In this document: positions 1 to 13,609 of the stretch, piece after piece | Layout: each line of letters starts with the position of its first letter | Numbering within the stretch: position 1 is the first letter of the stretch | Source of the DNA: Sophora flavescens | Lineage: Eukaryota; Streptophyta; Magnoliopsida; Fabales; Fabaceae | Assembly: GCA_030762895.1 (NCBI GenBank) | Contig: CM061070.1 | Location: 101,304,259-101,368,258, forward strand | DNA: 64,000 bases | Reading direction: 5' to 3' | Notes under the pieces: generated by a model | Told to the model about the DNA's origin: nothing | The model's input: only the letters and a program-made list of their open reading frames with translations | Databases searched by the model: none | Program-made: the position numbers and the translations under genes

Positions 1-18
1 TTTTAAGAGGGGTAGTAA
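1..18 (+). mobile_element. 3' end of Ty3/gypsy internal region (polypurine tract)
   Basis: The purine-rich stretch aagaggggtagtaa directly precedes the TGTAACACCC start of the LTR at 19. This is where the polypurine tract that primes plus-strand synthesis sits in Tekay/Del-type plant gypsy elements. It implies that the LTR at 19-3826 is a 3' LTR and that the coding internal region lies to the left of the window. Confidence 0.6.
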
Positions 19-3000
19 TGTAACACCCCGATTTTCGCTGCTTTGTAATATCGGTAATAAATATATAAATATATATTTTTATCCGAGACTTAGAAAATGA
101 TTTTGGATAAACCAAGGTCATTTCCTTGTTATACTTATTTTCATAAGGTTACGGGGAAGTTTTTGGTTGAAAATTCAGACGAAAACCGATCTGCGTTTTC
201 TGTGTTTTCACTGACAGTAAAAGTTTACTGCTCAGAAGACCTAATTTTAATTCGTGAACGAGATGAAAAATGTTTTTATCGTATTTACTACGATAATGGA
301 AGTTTTGAAAATTTTGGTAAAAAAATTAAAATATTATATTTGTTGCGGGCGTATACGTCGAGATATCTCTAGGAAAAGCTTGTGCCAGATGAACTAAGGA
401 GTCGGCAACGTAGCAGAGATGATGGATTTGACTGACTTGACGAGCATTTATGACGAGTTTATCCGAGTCATAATGGCCATAATGGCACATTTATGACAAA
501 GTGAAATTTTACTATGAAATGACCATTTTGCCCTTGTCTTTTTATGACAATTGCAAGCAAATGCCATTGGAAAAGTTGACCAAAACCTTACCCAAAACTC
601 ACGGCTCACTCTTTCCTTCTTCATTAAGTGTGTTGTCTTTTTCATTAAGACATTTTTTCTTTCATTTCCATGTTTATCTTCTTAAAAACCTAAGCTTCTT
701 CAAAGTGTTCATAATTCGTCATATTTTTCCTAGCAATTCTGACCAGTTTCTATTTTTAATCTCGGAAAACTTTCAACATGAAAGTTGTGCATATTTCTCT
801 CTTCTTTCCAACGACATAAAGATCATCCAAAACGGATAAGTATGTTGAGAGATCTACCCAAAATACTAAAACTGTTCTAAACCCTAACTATGTCCATCTT
901 TCTCTTCAAGTTTCTTAAGAACACCATAAGAAAACCTTGAAGAACATCATCCAAATCTTGTTCTCCTTGGATCATCAAGAGGTAATAACTTATTCTCTTG
1001 TCATTTAAATCATTTCTCTTCATCACTTTTTTAGATCTATGACTTAAATCCATATGTTCTTCATTTGTTCAAAGTTCATGGAACTAGATTCAAAAATTCA
1101 TAACTAATTCTAGAAAAATCCTTTTGACATGAAACCAATTGATATGATCTTATAATCATCTCTATTTTCATCATCTAGAAGCACAAGATCATGAGAAATT
1201 TCTTTCCCTAAAATCTGGACTGGGCCGAACCTAGGTTAAAATTGTGTTCTTAGGTTTTGTTTCAATTTCATGTCTTGATTCATGATTATATCTTGATAGT
1301 TCTTGTATTCAAGTATATAGAAGATCAAAAATCAAACTTGAGCCTATTTGTTTCTTCAAAAACCGAAACCCTAGGTATGATCACTTAATGATTTTGTGAT
1401 TCAAAAGTTGTTGTAATCTTTGAATCCAACTCTAAGCTTTGTATGTTGATTAAATCCAAGAGTTGATGAAATTTTAAAACTTCTAGCCTATTGATCTTTG
1501 AGTAAACCAAACCCTAGTTCTTAGAACTAGATGGGTTTAGTTCATGATTCTTAGTTCATAATCATGGTTAAAGTGATTAATCATGCTTAAGTAACTTATG
1601 GATCATTAATCCCTAAGTTAATCAAATTTTAAGTTTCCTAACCTAGAAAATTTGGGTGAAGCCGAACCCTAACTTCCATGGGCCAAGTATATTGTTGTTT
1701 GATTTGATTTATTTTGGTTGCAATTCGTTTGAAGGAAACAACCGAGTTAACTGATTTACGCTGACGGGGAGAAAAATCGGATCGGGATCAGGAGATTAAC
1801 AGGAACTATAGTTTAATCTTCAAGAGGTAAGGGCAGCTTGCCTGAGGGATTTTTCTCAATAACCATTTGCTTGTAGTGTAGTCTGTATAATTTATGTGGT
1901 TGTGGTTATCTGTTTAAGTGGTTTATGTTGTGTTATTTATCTGTGTATCGGTGTTGATATGCTTTTAAACTATTTGATTATCTGCAGTTGTATCTGCAGT
2001 TGTATATTATAATGCTATGATGCATGATCTGCCTGGTGATATTATTCTGATAATTGTTGTTGAATGTTGTTTGTGAGTGTTGTTTGAGAAGCCTGACAGT
2101 GGTCAGTGCAAAACCGATTAATCAGATAAAAGCTTTAATAAGCTGTGAACATTATATTCAATGTTTTATGGGAAATGTTGAAATATAATGGTGGTGGAAA
2201 ATATTATTTTTGGAAAATAAGGAGTTTTGAGAAATATTATTATTTTAATTATTTATTAGTGTAAAAGTAATTTATGAGTCACAATGAGAGCGAAACCGTG
2301 AAAATATTTTTGCACTGCTAATTTTTATGTAAGGAATTCCGAGGTATTTGAAAATGTAATTTTATGAAATTAATTGGTGAAAATAAGTTAATTACGATTT
2401 TAGAAAATTATTTAAGTGGAAAAAGCTAAGTTTTGGTTTAAAAAGATTTAAAAGTGATAATTGACGGCAAATTTGGAAAAGTGTCGACGGCAAGTATCTT
2501 TAAATGGCAAATCATATTTTAAGTAAGTTTAAAATCTCAAGTGACTCACCTTGTGAAAACTAAGTTTTAGTATTTAAAGACTTTATTGAAGAATTTTCCA
2601 TGTGAAAAGATTCTCCGAAAATAAAATTAATTCAACCGTGTTGAAAGTGGTGTGGAACTTAGTAACCGAGACGTCGGGGTACTAAGGTTCTTTGTTGTTA
2701 TGGACTTGGGGTCCTTTGGACTTTGAGGTCCTGTAGACTTGGTGTCTACTGTATACGTTGTGTATACTGTGTTTAGACTTTTAAAATGTTTTCTACTACC
2801 ACGAACCTGAGACTGATTGCAAGGTCGAGAGGTGTCGTGATTGAGCACTCGGACTGTGAGGTCCTGTGTTTTAATAAAAGTTTTAAGGATGTTAAAACTG
2901 TGTGAGTCGTAAGACATTTTGAGCTTCGGCAAGAAAAGATCGAACACAAAGAAAAGCATCAAGAACAGAGTGTTTTCCATGCATTTGGCAGACGTGCCTG

Positions 3001-3826
3001 GTATTCTGTTCTGGCTGCGTGCCTGGTATTCTGTTCTGGCTGCGTGCCTGGTATTCTGTTCTGGCTGTGTGCCTGGTATTATTCTGTTCTGGCTGCGTGC
3101 CTGGTGCTCTGGCTGCGTGCCTGGTATTATTCTGTTCTGGCTGCATGCCTGGTATTCTGGCTGCGTGCCTGGTGTTCTGGCTACGTGCCTGGGAGTCTGA
3201 TCAACTCATTACTTGTTTGGATATCTCATGAGATTAGGTGTGAATGTTTAGATGAAGAATAGAAGTGTTCATGCATAGTTTTCCAATGTTGATGTTTGGG
3301 GTGTGAAACCCACTGATAATCTGTATGCTATAATTGAGATGTTTATGTATATGTGTATGTGTCTTCTTTTGTGCGAGCATTTAGTTATTTTGTTAAATCC
3401 ATATATTGGTGTCTCACCCTTACAACCCATATCAGAGACTTACAAGGGGTAGGATTTCTACAAGAAGGAGAAGGCTGTCTAGTTCAAGGCATGTTGTGCT
3501 GCTCCAGTTGGTGGTAGTGTTGGTTAGTTACGACCAGCTTAGGTCCTATTTTGATATATTGTGTTTAGGAGAATAAAACTGATAATGATCTAGGTGTGAA
3601 GACATATGAGGCAGTATAGTTGTATGACTTATATACATTATGTATTTAAGTGTGATTTGATTATGTTGTTGTGGTTGTGAGGTTAAAAGAAAGAAAGAAA
3701 AAAATTTATCACCATATTTTGAAAAGATGAACGTTGAGAAAACATTATTTTCCAAAAGTAACCAGCAAATTAAGTTTTATTTCCGCAAACGGGTAACCAT
3801 GTGATGACCTTGGTTAGGGTGTCACA
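19..3826 (+). mobile_element. Long LTR (3' LTR) of a Tekay/Del-like Ty3/gypsy element
   Basis: The block starts TGTAACACCCCG and ends GGGTGTCACA, so it has the TG...CA termini and the short inverted TGTAACACCC/GGGTGTCACA ends typical of long chromoviral LTRs. It is about 3.8 kb and non-coding. It shares many blocks with the solo LTR at 3984-8128: the caagaggtaaggg block near 1811, the gtgactca block near 2530, the gagacgtcggggtac block near 2670, the tcgtgattgagcactcgg block near 2837 and the tctcacccttacaac block near 3412. The 5-bp flanks differ (agtaa left, ttttt right). This fits a 3' LTR whose left neighbour is retroelement sequence and whose matching target duplication is outside the window. 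A short-unit tandem repeat lies at 2996-3190. Confidence 0.75.
2996..3190 (+). repeat. Tandem repeat inside the LTR (units of about 25 bp)
   Basis: The motif ctggctgcgtgcctggtatt recurs with small length changes about eight times. It sits at the same relative place in the LTR as the longer-unit array at 7175-7580 of the neighbouring solo LTR, so the array expands differently in each copy. Confidence 0.85.
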
Positions 3827-3983
3827 TTTTTGACAATCTGTAGCAGAGTCAGTATATCAGGTTCATGTTTTTTGACCTATCATCCAACTTTAATGCGTTA
3901 CTCTAGACAGGATTAATTACGATTTATATTATAGTTTGTTATCTAACTTTGTTATCTATCATCAAAGAATATTTTTGTACCAC
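3827..3983. other. Spacer between two LTRs, no gene seen
   Basis: This is 157 bases of AT-rich sequence with no recognisable coding content. Its last five bases (accac, 3979-3983) are the left target duplication of the solo LTR that follows. Confidence 0.6.
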
Positions 3984-6900
3984 TGTAACACCCCGACTTT
4001 TCGCTGTTTTCTAATATCAGAAATTTATATAATTATGTTTATATTTTTATCTGAGACTTAGAAAATTATTTTAAATAAACGGATTTTACCACTTAATCCT
4101 ACTTGAATGTTGGAAGCTACGATTAAAATTTAGGTTGGAAATTCAGGCGAAACCCGGCCTGCTAATTCCATTGACAGTATAATAATACTGCTCAAAAGAC
4201 CTAATTTTAATTCGTGAACGAAAGACTTAAGTTTAGTATTTTATTTTCTACAATTCTGTATTTTTAGAATTATTTTCAGAAAAATAAAATAAAATAATTT
4301 ACGTATTACGGGCGGAAAGCGTAATCGGGTAGACGACGGAAGGGAAATTAGAGTTTATAAGAGTAGAGAGAGGGTTTATCTTAGGATTTTGAGATGATTC
4401 ATGGGGATGAATCATAGTTTTAAGTCTAGAAGGTTTTTCAGGGTTAAATAGAAAATTTAGAAATTTTACGTTTAAGCCCCTGAACTTTCTGTAAATTACC
4501 CTTCTGTCCTTAAATTAGTTTTTTAAGTTTTTCCAAGTGGATTGGGCTAGAATCCTTGTTTCTAATCTTAAATGGTCGTGGATTAGAAGCCCAAACTTTT
4601 CTAGTTCATAGTTTGAGTTCAAAAAGCCATTAAAGTTTCCTTAAGTTTCCTATCTTAAGCCTAATGCCTAAATTTTCAAGTGGAACCCACAAGAATGAAC
4701 CCAAGCCCAAAATAACCCAGCCCATGCGCAAGCCCATGAGAATTGTGACTGCCTCATTGTTGTTGAATGCATCATGTTGATTCTAGAGTTTTCCATAAGT
4801 TTCTACAAGTTTCTACTTTATCCTTGATTTTTCCACAATGTTCTTGATTCTTCCTAAATACATTGAATTATCCTAACTTGTCTTTGACTCATAAATTCAG
4901 CCAACAAAGTCAAGATAAGCTAGCATTTAATGTGGCAAAATCATCATCATGACACTTTATTGATAAATTGCAAACTAGTCCTTCAACTATTGGAATCTTT
5001 GCAATTTGGTCCTTAGAACTTAATTGCATTTTGATCCTTTAACATGACAACTCACCATCATCTAGAGTCTTCCTAATAGGACGCCACTCTCACTATAAAT
5101 ACCCTGCTCTCACTTTTCATTTAGTTTCTTTTGTCATTTGCTTCCAAAACTCTAAAGTTTACAAGTTCCTTAGTTCTAAGTTTGTAAGCAAGTTCTTGGA
5201 TTTCCTTGGTCATTGATTTTCAAGAGGTAAATCCTATTCTTTATTCTTAATCATGTCTATGTTCTTTAGCAAGTTTCTTGATTCAAGGCTTATATCATAG
5301 TTGTTCATCACTTTAAAGTTTCTAACCCTAGAACTTTGAAAAGTCATAATAAATTCTAGAAAAATCTAATGATGATGAAACTACTTTCTATCTTCTTGAT
5401 ATCATGCATATTATCTAAATACAAGAGCATGATGTAATAAAAATTTTCTTTCTTGAAAACCTAGCTTTGGCCGAACCTATCACCTTAGGGTTGGTAGAGT
5501 TTTGTTCATGTGTTTTCATGTATGATCATGTATTCTATGTGACATGTATGACTACACACTATAATCCATGTTAGTCTCTTAAAATGAATATTTTTCTCAA
5601 AATATCTTTGTGTTGGCCGAACCCTAAGTGGGTGAGTTTTGTTGAGTTTTGTTCATGGTTTTCATAAATGATCTTAGAGATCAATCTCTTAGTATGTATG
5701 CTTTATGAATCCAAATTGATTTGTTAAACTAAGAACCCTAGCTCTATGAACCTATTAAGGCAGAATCTATGTATAAAAGAGTTAGGAAGTTTTGAGTTTT
5801 AAACTTAGTTATTTAGTCACTAATCTATGATTTAGGTTAATCAAGGATCATCAATCCATAACTTAATCATGATTAGAAGTTTTAGTCATTCAAAAACCCT
5901 AGAGGCCGTGACTATGTATTAGGGTTTAGAATGTTTTAGTTTCTTGAGTTGTAACTATTTGATTGTAATGGTTGAAGATTAGTTGAGTACGACGTTTACG
6001 AGATAACTGAAATTTCGAAGGAATCTGTAAGTTCATCAAGGAGTCTTCAAGAGGTAAGGGGAGCTTACCTGAGGGATTTTTCTCAATAACTATTTGCTTG
6101 TGGTGTGGTTTATATGATTTATATGTGGTGTGGTTTATCGGTGTATTGGTGTGGAGTTGTGTTTAATTTATTTAATTATTTGCAATTGTATATTATACTG
6201 CTATGATGCATGATCTGCCTGGGAAATATCTGTGATATAACTGTTGGTTGATGTGTGAGAAGCCTGACAGTGGTCAGTGCTCAATTAAAGTTAATCGGAT
6301 AAAAGCTTTAATAAGCTACACAAATTATATTAAATGTTTTAACGGCAAAATATTGATATATAATATTAAAGGAATTTTATTTTGAGTAAAATAAGGAGTT
6401 TTGGAAAATATTATTATTTTAGTAATTTATTTCTGGAAAAGGGAATTATGAGTCACAACGAGCGCAAAATCGTGAAAATATTTTAGCACTGCTAAATTTT
6501 ACATAAGAAACCCAGAATATTACAAAATATTCTTTTATAAAAGTAATTGGTGAAAATAAGTTAATCATGATTTTAGAAAATTAATTAAGTGGAAAAAAAT
6601 TAAGTTTTTGGTTTAAAAGTCTTAAAATAATATTTGACGGCAAGTTTGGAAAAGTGTAGACGGCAAATATTTTCGCAACGGCAGTGCCTATTTTGAGGAA
6701 ATTAAATCTCAAGTGACTCATTGATTTGTGAAAGACTAAGTTGTTATTATTTAAGGATTTTATAATGAATTTCTACCTTGGAAAAGAATTTCCAAAAAAA
6801 TCAAAAGTTGATTTAACCGTGTTGAAAGTACAGTTGGACTTAGTAACCGAGACGTCGGGGTACTAATGTTCTGTGTTGTGATGGACTCTGTCATTTGGAC

Positions 6901-8128
6901 TTTGAGGGATTATATTGTATACATGAGGTATACTGTGTTGGAACATTGAAGATGTTTTCTATTACCACGAACCTCTGACTGGTGCATCGGTCGAGAGGTG
7001 TCGTGATTGAGCACTCGGACTATAAGGTCCTGTGTTGTAATAAAAGTTTTAAAAGATGTTTTAAAAGATGTTTTAAAACTATGTGAGTCGTAAGCCATTT
7101 TGAGCTTCGGCAAAGAAAGATTGAACACAAAGAAAAGAATGAAACAAAAGTGTTTTGCATGCATTGGCAGACGTGCCTGTATTCTGGCTGCGGGCCTGTA
7201 TTCATGCATAGTTCCTGTATTCTGGCTGCGGTCCTGTATTCATGCATAGTTCCTGTGTTCTGGCTGTGGGCCTGTATTCATGCATAGTTCTGGCTGCGTG
7301 CCTGTGTTCTGGCTGTGGGCCTGTATTCATGCATAGTTCTGGCTGCGTGCCTGTGTTCTGGCTGTGGGCCTGTATTCATGCATAGTTCTGGCTGCGTGCC
7401 TGTGTTCTGGCTGTGGGCCTGTATTCATGCATAGTTACGTCTGCGTGCCTGTGTTCTGGCTGTGGGCCTGTATTCATGCATAGTTCTGGCTGCGTGCCTG
7501 TGTTCTGGCTGTGGGCCTGTATTCATGCATAGTTCTGGTTGCGGGCCTGTATTCTGGCTGTGGGCCTGTATTCATGCATAGTTTTCCAATGTTGATGTTT
7601 GGGGTGTGAAACCCACTGATAAACTATATGCTATAATTGAAATGTTTAGGTATATGTGTATGTGTCTTCTTTTGTACGAGTATTTAGTTATCGTGTTAAA
7701 TCCATATATTGGCGTCTCACCCTTACAACACATATCAGAGATGCACAAGGGATAAGATTTCTACAAGAAGGAGAAGGCTGTCTAGTTCAAGGCATCTTTG
7801 TCTTGCTCCGGCTTGACGGTAGTGTCGATTGAGTTACGACCAGCTTAGGTCCTATGGAGTTATGTTATGTTTTGAGAGTCACTAAACTGATAATGATATA
7901 GGTGTGAAGACATATGAGGCAGTATAGTTGTATAACTTATATACAGTATGTAATTATGTATGGTTTGACTTCGTTGGTGTTGTCTTAATGATTAAAAGAA
8001 AAAAAAATTATCACCATATTTTGAAAAGAGGAACGTTGAGAAAACATTATTTTTCGAAAGTAACAAGCAAATTAAGTTTTATTTCCGCAAACGGGTAACC
8101 ATGTGATGACCCGGGTTAGGGTGTCACA
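3984..8128 (+). mobile_element. Solo LTR, same superfamily as 19-3826, with 5-bp target duplication
   Basis: The block starts TGTAACACCCCG and ends GGGTGTCACA. It is flanked by the same five bases, accac, at 3979-3983 and 8129-8133. No primer-binding site follows it and no polypurine tract precedes it, so this is a complete 4.1-kb LTR left after LTR-LTR recombination removed the internal region and the second LTR. It is colinear in blocks with the LTR at 19-3826 (for example caagaggtaagggg near 6048, gagacgtcggggtacta near 6851, tctcacccttacaac near 7715) but differs strongly between about 4320 and 5200. It is therefore a related subfamily rather than the partner LTR of the first copy. Confidence 0.85.
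7175..7580 (+). repeat. Tandem repeat in the solo LTR (unit about 49 bp)
   Basis: A unit containing ctgtgggcctgtattcatgc followed by atagttctggctgcgtgcct recurs about six times, with shorter degenerate units at the left edge. It carries the same ctggctgcgtgcctg core as the 25-bp array at 2996-3190. Confidence 0.85.
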
Positions 8129-8133
8129 ACCAC

Positions 8134-9164
8134 CATCTCATCAAATCCACCATGTCAATTCCAGATATACTAACAAAATATCAGTTGTGGCAATTTTGGT
8201 ATGTCTATATGTAAGATATTTGATTAATTAATGAAGTTAATGATTTTTTAATGATGATTATGGTATTGCAGGAATTTTTTTTCCACAACATACATTCACT
8301 CAACCTGTCAAGGCTGGTGAGGTGAAGAACTACTTAACTTTTATAATGCTGCTATATAATCATTAGCTTAATCCATAGGTGATTTTCATAGCCCTTATAT
8401 AATTGATTAATCTTATTTGCAATCTTTATTGAAGGTAAACATATTTTCTCATATTTTTCCCCTGCATATCTGAAGTTACAGGTAAGGTCATTTTGGCATC
8501 AACATCAATAATCTCTACAAGTCAATATTGCAGCCACTTCCCAAATGTAATATCCCCCTCTCAGCAGATTTTTGAATATAATTATACAGGAATGGTGTGT
8601 CATGCAAGTGTTGATGATCCATTATTGCCAAAAGATTGATAGCCTGTATAACTGTTGATGTACAACGAAACACTGCCTTTTTATGCTATTGACTCATTCA
8701 GTTATTGTTGATGATCCATATTGCTGAAAGATTCATTTTATTTCATTTTCTTTCAAATTTATATGTTTGTTATTTCATCACCTACAACAGAAAATCATTT
8801 TATACATGTTAATCCCAAGTTGCCTTCGTGTTGCAAAGTTCTCGCAGGAAGTATTAACATAATTAGCCATCAATTGATGTTTCCAATTAAGCATAACTTG
8901 CTTTTACTTTTGCCATAAAAAGTATGGATGCTATCATCATGTACAAACCATCCATGATCCAAGTTTACCAAACTGTTCAGATAAGTATACAAAAATACAT
9001 GGACCATTCAAATACTAACCTAAAGTACCTACAGCAAACCCCTGGACAAACATACAATGCAGCTTGCATGAATATACTATCATTAACAACCATAACAAAA
9101 GAAACATCTCCTAATGTTGATGATCACTATGTAGCAACTGATCTTCTCCAACATCTTCATTGAT
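8134..9164. other. Unassigned DNA between solo LTR and B3 gene
   Basis: This is about 1 kb of AT-rich sequence with short open frames only (for example 8924-9163, plus) and no recognised domain. Its right part probably contains the 3' untranslated region of the minus-strand B3 gene. I see no RNA gene or element terminus here. Confidence 0.4.
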
Positions 9165-9649
9165 CTATCCTTGCCTTTTCACCCTTGCATGAATGATTGT
9201 CACATCTACTGCATCAACTCCCAACACAATGCAGCTTCCATGTTTAAGATGATTCTTGAAGCAGAATTTCTTCCACTTTTTTCCCATCTTCACTTCAACA
9301 TTTCTTCTTTTCCCCCAATTCAGGTTGCACTTGAATTCCTTCCCATTTTTATCAACCAGATAAACAGCAGTTGGCTTAGAATCTAGCAGCCCTTCCCTAA
9401 CAAACCTTGCAGGCAAATTCTGCAACATTAAAATCAATTTGTCAAGTCTCATATTTGCATAACAAATAACAAAACTATATTAAATCAAAGACTTAATACG
9501 ATTAATCTCTAAAAGCAATTACCATTTTTTCCGCTTTTGCTTGCTTGGCAGTGAGTATAATCTCACATTTGGTCCTACATTCAACATTGTTCAGATTTGG
9601 ATCATCATCATTCACTTCTTCCATACCAGGGATGATGAAAGTTTCATAA

Positions 9650-12600
9650 TGTAACACCCTAGTTTTTACACCTAGGATTAATTATTTTATTTGGATGTTT
9701 ATGTTTATTATGTTATGTGGTTTAGTCTGAGTAATTAAATTACTCTCTTCAAATTATTTTATTAAGGTGCGTTAGCACTGACTTATTTCAGTGAATGCAC
9801 GTTTACTAGACAATAATTTATGTTATTGTCACTATTATACCAGTACAGAAAAATATTTTAAATAATGTAAATAAGAGAAAAGCATTTTCATATTCTCATT
9901 ATATTTAATTTTAGAGTTAAAAATATTTTGGTTTGACTTTAATCAGAGATTAAATTTTGGACTGAGTATTTTCTTAGTGGATCAGTTCAATTATTAATCT
10001 TTACTCTAAATTGAATTTCGAAAACATATCCTTATCAATCTTTATTTTTATATTCAAAAAAGTAAAAACATGTTTATTTTAGGCCTAATATTTATCACTC
10101 ATTTTGTATCTATTACTAAATAATTAGTATAAAAACTTAAAGTTTCTCTCTTTTCTCTCACTCACTCGACGCTAATCTCTCTCTTTTTCACGTTCTTCTC
10201 TGCTTCTTTCTTCTTTCTTCTTCCTCCTCACACCATCTTCTTCCTCCTCCTTATCCTTAGACGCGACATCGCCGACCACCAGCGCGGAGCACTGCCGGAC
10301 TGCCACCTGGACTAGGGGAGACAACCGCGCGTGCTGTTCCAGCGTCCCTGCCATTTCACGTCGCGCCTCCGCCGCTGGTAAGTAGTCTGACCGCCATCTA
10401 TGGTGGTCTTCAACCATAGTTATGTTGCAAAAACTTCTCTCTCCTTCCTTAAAGCTCACCTCTGCATGTTCTTGGTTCTAATTTTTTGGTCTTGGTCAGT
10501 ACAGAGATCTCCACCGCCGTCCTCCGCCATGGCCGCTGTTTGCCGCCGCGAGGAGCACCACAGCACCACCTTCAAGTTGTCTCCAAGCTTGGGTGAGTCA
10601 AAACCCTCTTATGTGTCTCAGATTTAAAACCCCAAATCTGATTTTTGAAAACCCTAACCCTAACCCTTTGATTTCAGATTTTAAATTTTAAATTTAAGGT
10701 TGTTTTATGAGATTGGGACTGTGAGTTTGTGTTTCCCTAAACCAATTTCATTATTCTGAGTTTCCCCTAAATTTTAATAATGAGCCCTAAACCCCCAATT
10801 TGATTTTATTTGAATTTGGGTTTGTTTTTATGAAATTAATTATGATTTAGTGTAATTAGGACTCTTAATGGATGATTTCCAAAGTTCTTTTTCAAGATCT
10901 TTTAATCAAAACAAAGTTTCCTAAAAGGGTATTAGGAAGCGAGAGCTTCAAACATGATTTTCTTTGAAAATAACCTTGTTTGGTAATTAGATTAAGTGTT
11001 TAGATAAAGTTAGAATGTGTATTTGATTATGTGAAATTGATTTCTTGATTTCTGGTTGTTGCGCGTTGTTGGATTTACTCTCTGAGACGTTTGGACACGG
11101 TTATGCTTGTTTGATGGAGTAGATATGAGCTAACGTGATCATTAGGACGAGAATCCTTTACTTGTTTTCAAAGGTAAGGGGAGTTACCTAGGGATATTCA
11201 ATAACTATATGCATGTGTGTAATTGATTTCTGTGAATATTATTGTGATGTTTAGCCAATACTTTAATAACTTGTTTATTTGAACCCTTGTGGTTATTACT
11301 TGGAGTTGAATATTTGCTGCTTTAAAGTGTTATGAATTATATGTATGTGATTAACTGTGATATATATGAATTATATATATATGATTAACTGTGATGTTAT
11401 TGTTGTTGATTGAAGTTTGAGAAGCCGGACTTGAGTCATGCCTAATAATGATAAGGATTAAAAGCCTTAATAAGCCTTGAATAGAATTTTGAAAAGTTTT
11501 GGGTTCACTTATAAAAGTTCATTGTATAAAGTGCTTACTTCAGAAGAATGAGATTCTTTTGTTTTAGAAAAATTTTAAAGTGATTTTGAGTTGAAGGAAA
11601 CTATATTTTTATGATAAAAAGTTTCGATGCGAGAGAAAACCTTTTCAACATTGTGCTTTATGAAGGAAAGACCCTTTGAAAATATTTATTATGAAGGAAA
11701 GACCTTTTGAAAGTATTTAACTTTATTCCATCAATGAATTTCAAATACAAATGAATTTCCTAGATGTTTTAGAAAAGATTTTTGCAAAGGAAAAGAATTT
11801 TCTCCCAAATAATTTTGGAAACGTTCCGGTTACTTGGATAAGTGACCGAGGTTTTGTTTTGGTTTTGATTTTCACTGAGCGAAATGTTTTACAAGTTGAT
11901 AAATTAGCCTAGAAACCGAGACGTCGGGGTTCTAGTGTTGTATGGACACGTAGATCAAGGATGCATTGTCGGGGACGGAGTGTCCTGTAAGTTTTGTTTT
12001 TGGACCGTGTGTCCTAAGTTGATGTGGACAGTGTGAGTTCCATATCCGCGAGCCTAAAACTGGTGCATCGGTTTAAGGGCATCGTGATTGAGCATTCGGA
12101 CTGTATGTCCTATGTTGGGATTAAAAGATTTGGACTGTGTGTCCTGTATTTGTTTTAAGTGAAAAGTCTTAATTAAAAGAATTAAGCATGGTCGTTAAGC
12201 TTTGTGCTTCGACGAGGAAATACTATTACGACAAAGAAAACAAAACGAGAATAAAAGTTTTTCTCATGCATTCAATGGAAATTGTGTCATGTAAATGGGC
12301 ATTGAATCCAGAGTGGATCAATGTATATGGCAGACGTGTCAGGAGATGATGATCATTGAGGTCCGGAGTGGATCAATGTATCTTTTATAGGACTGTGTGT
12401 CCAAATTTATAGGACTGTGTGTCCAAAAGTTTATGCGTTAACTATTGCAATCTGTGTGGCGCAATAGGTTATGGAAAATAAATTCCATAATTCGCAGTGA
12501 CCATTGTGCCTCTGTACATGTGTGAGACAATGAGTCAAACTTTGATTTATAACCCTGGCATATCTGTGTGAGACCAGTGTGTTATGTGATGTGATTTATA

Positions 12601-13609
12601 ACCCTGGCATATCTGTGTGAGACCAGTGTGTTATGTGATGTGCTTGGGCATTGTTTTGTTCGTTTTTACAATGCACCATGTGCGAGCCTGATCAGCTTGA
12701 AACGAAACAGAGAGTTGTGGGATCTCCGGAGATTAGGTATCAAAATAGAGTTGAATATTGAAGTGCCATGCATTCTCTTTATAAAACCGATTGTTCGGGT
12801 TTGAGACCCTTTGCTATAATACTGTTATGTTATGTATATGCATGATTTAAAATGCTTATATGATTATGTGATGTATGTATCATGTGTATGGTAATTGTAT
12901 GATATATCCATTTGTCGGTATCTCACCCTTACAAACATTTCAGGATTCTTCTAAGTTCGATATTGTACCCTGGGTACTCTAACACAAATGGTGCAGAGGA
13001 GTCTTTCTAAGTCACTCAGAGACTTAGATGTAGATGCTTGATGAGGTATTACTTGCGGAATAACTTTTAGAACGACCAGCTTAGGGTTGAGACTTAGATT
13101 ATTTTGATAAGTATGTACGAGTTTGGCTCAGAGAGCCTTTATTTTAAAATGGAATGTCTATAGCTCGGAGAGCATATCTTTTGAATGAAAAATCTAAGCT
13201 ATTTCTTTTGGTTTTGTAAAGCTTTTGACTATAGTCATTATTTTTATGTATTGATGCCTGATTGAATTTGGTGTGACTGGAATTCTAGAGAGAAATTGTA
13301 AATATTTTAGCAGGTGTTATTTTACTCTGGGATGTCCGAATTACAGAGGAGACTCTGTCGAAATTTTTGTAAAACTACTATCTTGTATTTAAGTATATCT
13401 TTTAAATTAAATAGGCTTGTCAAGCTATGATAGTAAGTTTGTGTGCCGATCAAGGCTTAGGAGTCGTGACAAAATTTTTACCCAATTTCAGACACTTATG
13501 TACTTATATAAGTTATTTTCCGAAAGCACCAGCAAATTTTATTTTAATTTTATTTCCGCACGTGTTACTTAAGTAATGCCCCAAGGGGGGGGGGGGGGGG
13601 GGTGTTAAA
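9650..13609 (+). mobile_element. LTR inserted in exon 2 of the B3 gene
   Basis: The block begins TGTAACACCCTA and ends after an 18-G run as GGTGTTAAA, a degraded form of the usual GGTGTTACA. The flanks are cataa (9645-9649) and aataa (13610-13614), a 5-bp target duplication with one mismatch. Internal blocks match the other LTRs: aaaggtaaggggagttacct near 11171, gagacgtcggggttct near 11919, gcatcgtgattgagcattcgg near 12080 and tctcacccttacaa near 12921. It is therefore a third, more diverged member of the same gypsy lineage. No internal region accompanies it, so it reads as a solo LTR. It disrupts the B3 reading frame. Confidence 0.8.
13585..13602 (+). repeat. Homopolymer of 18 G
   Basis: Eighteen consecutive G lie three bases before the degraded LTR end. 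It may be real slippage in the GGGTGTTACA terminus or an assembly artefact, and it coincides with the mismatched LTR end and target duplication. Confidence 0.9.

Noticed and set aside
2892..3262. Several overlapping frames with repeated WLRAW/GTQPEQN units
   Set aside because: They are translations of the LTR tandem repeat in all frames, not a repeat protein.
2996..7580. CRISPR-like arrays
   Set aside because: Units are contiguous tandem repeats without unique spacers, in a plant LTR.
8924..9163. 79-residue frame on the plus strand
   Set aside because: It ends just before the B3 gene's stop on the other strand and has no recognisable domain; more likely antisense of the 3' untranslated region.
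10172..10627. Small genes in the GC-richer part of the third LTR
   Set aside because: They lie within the LTR near its probable transcription start, are overlapping on both strands and lack a recognised domain.
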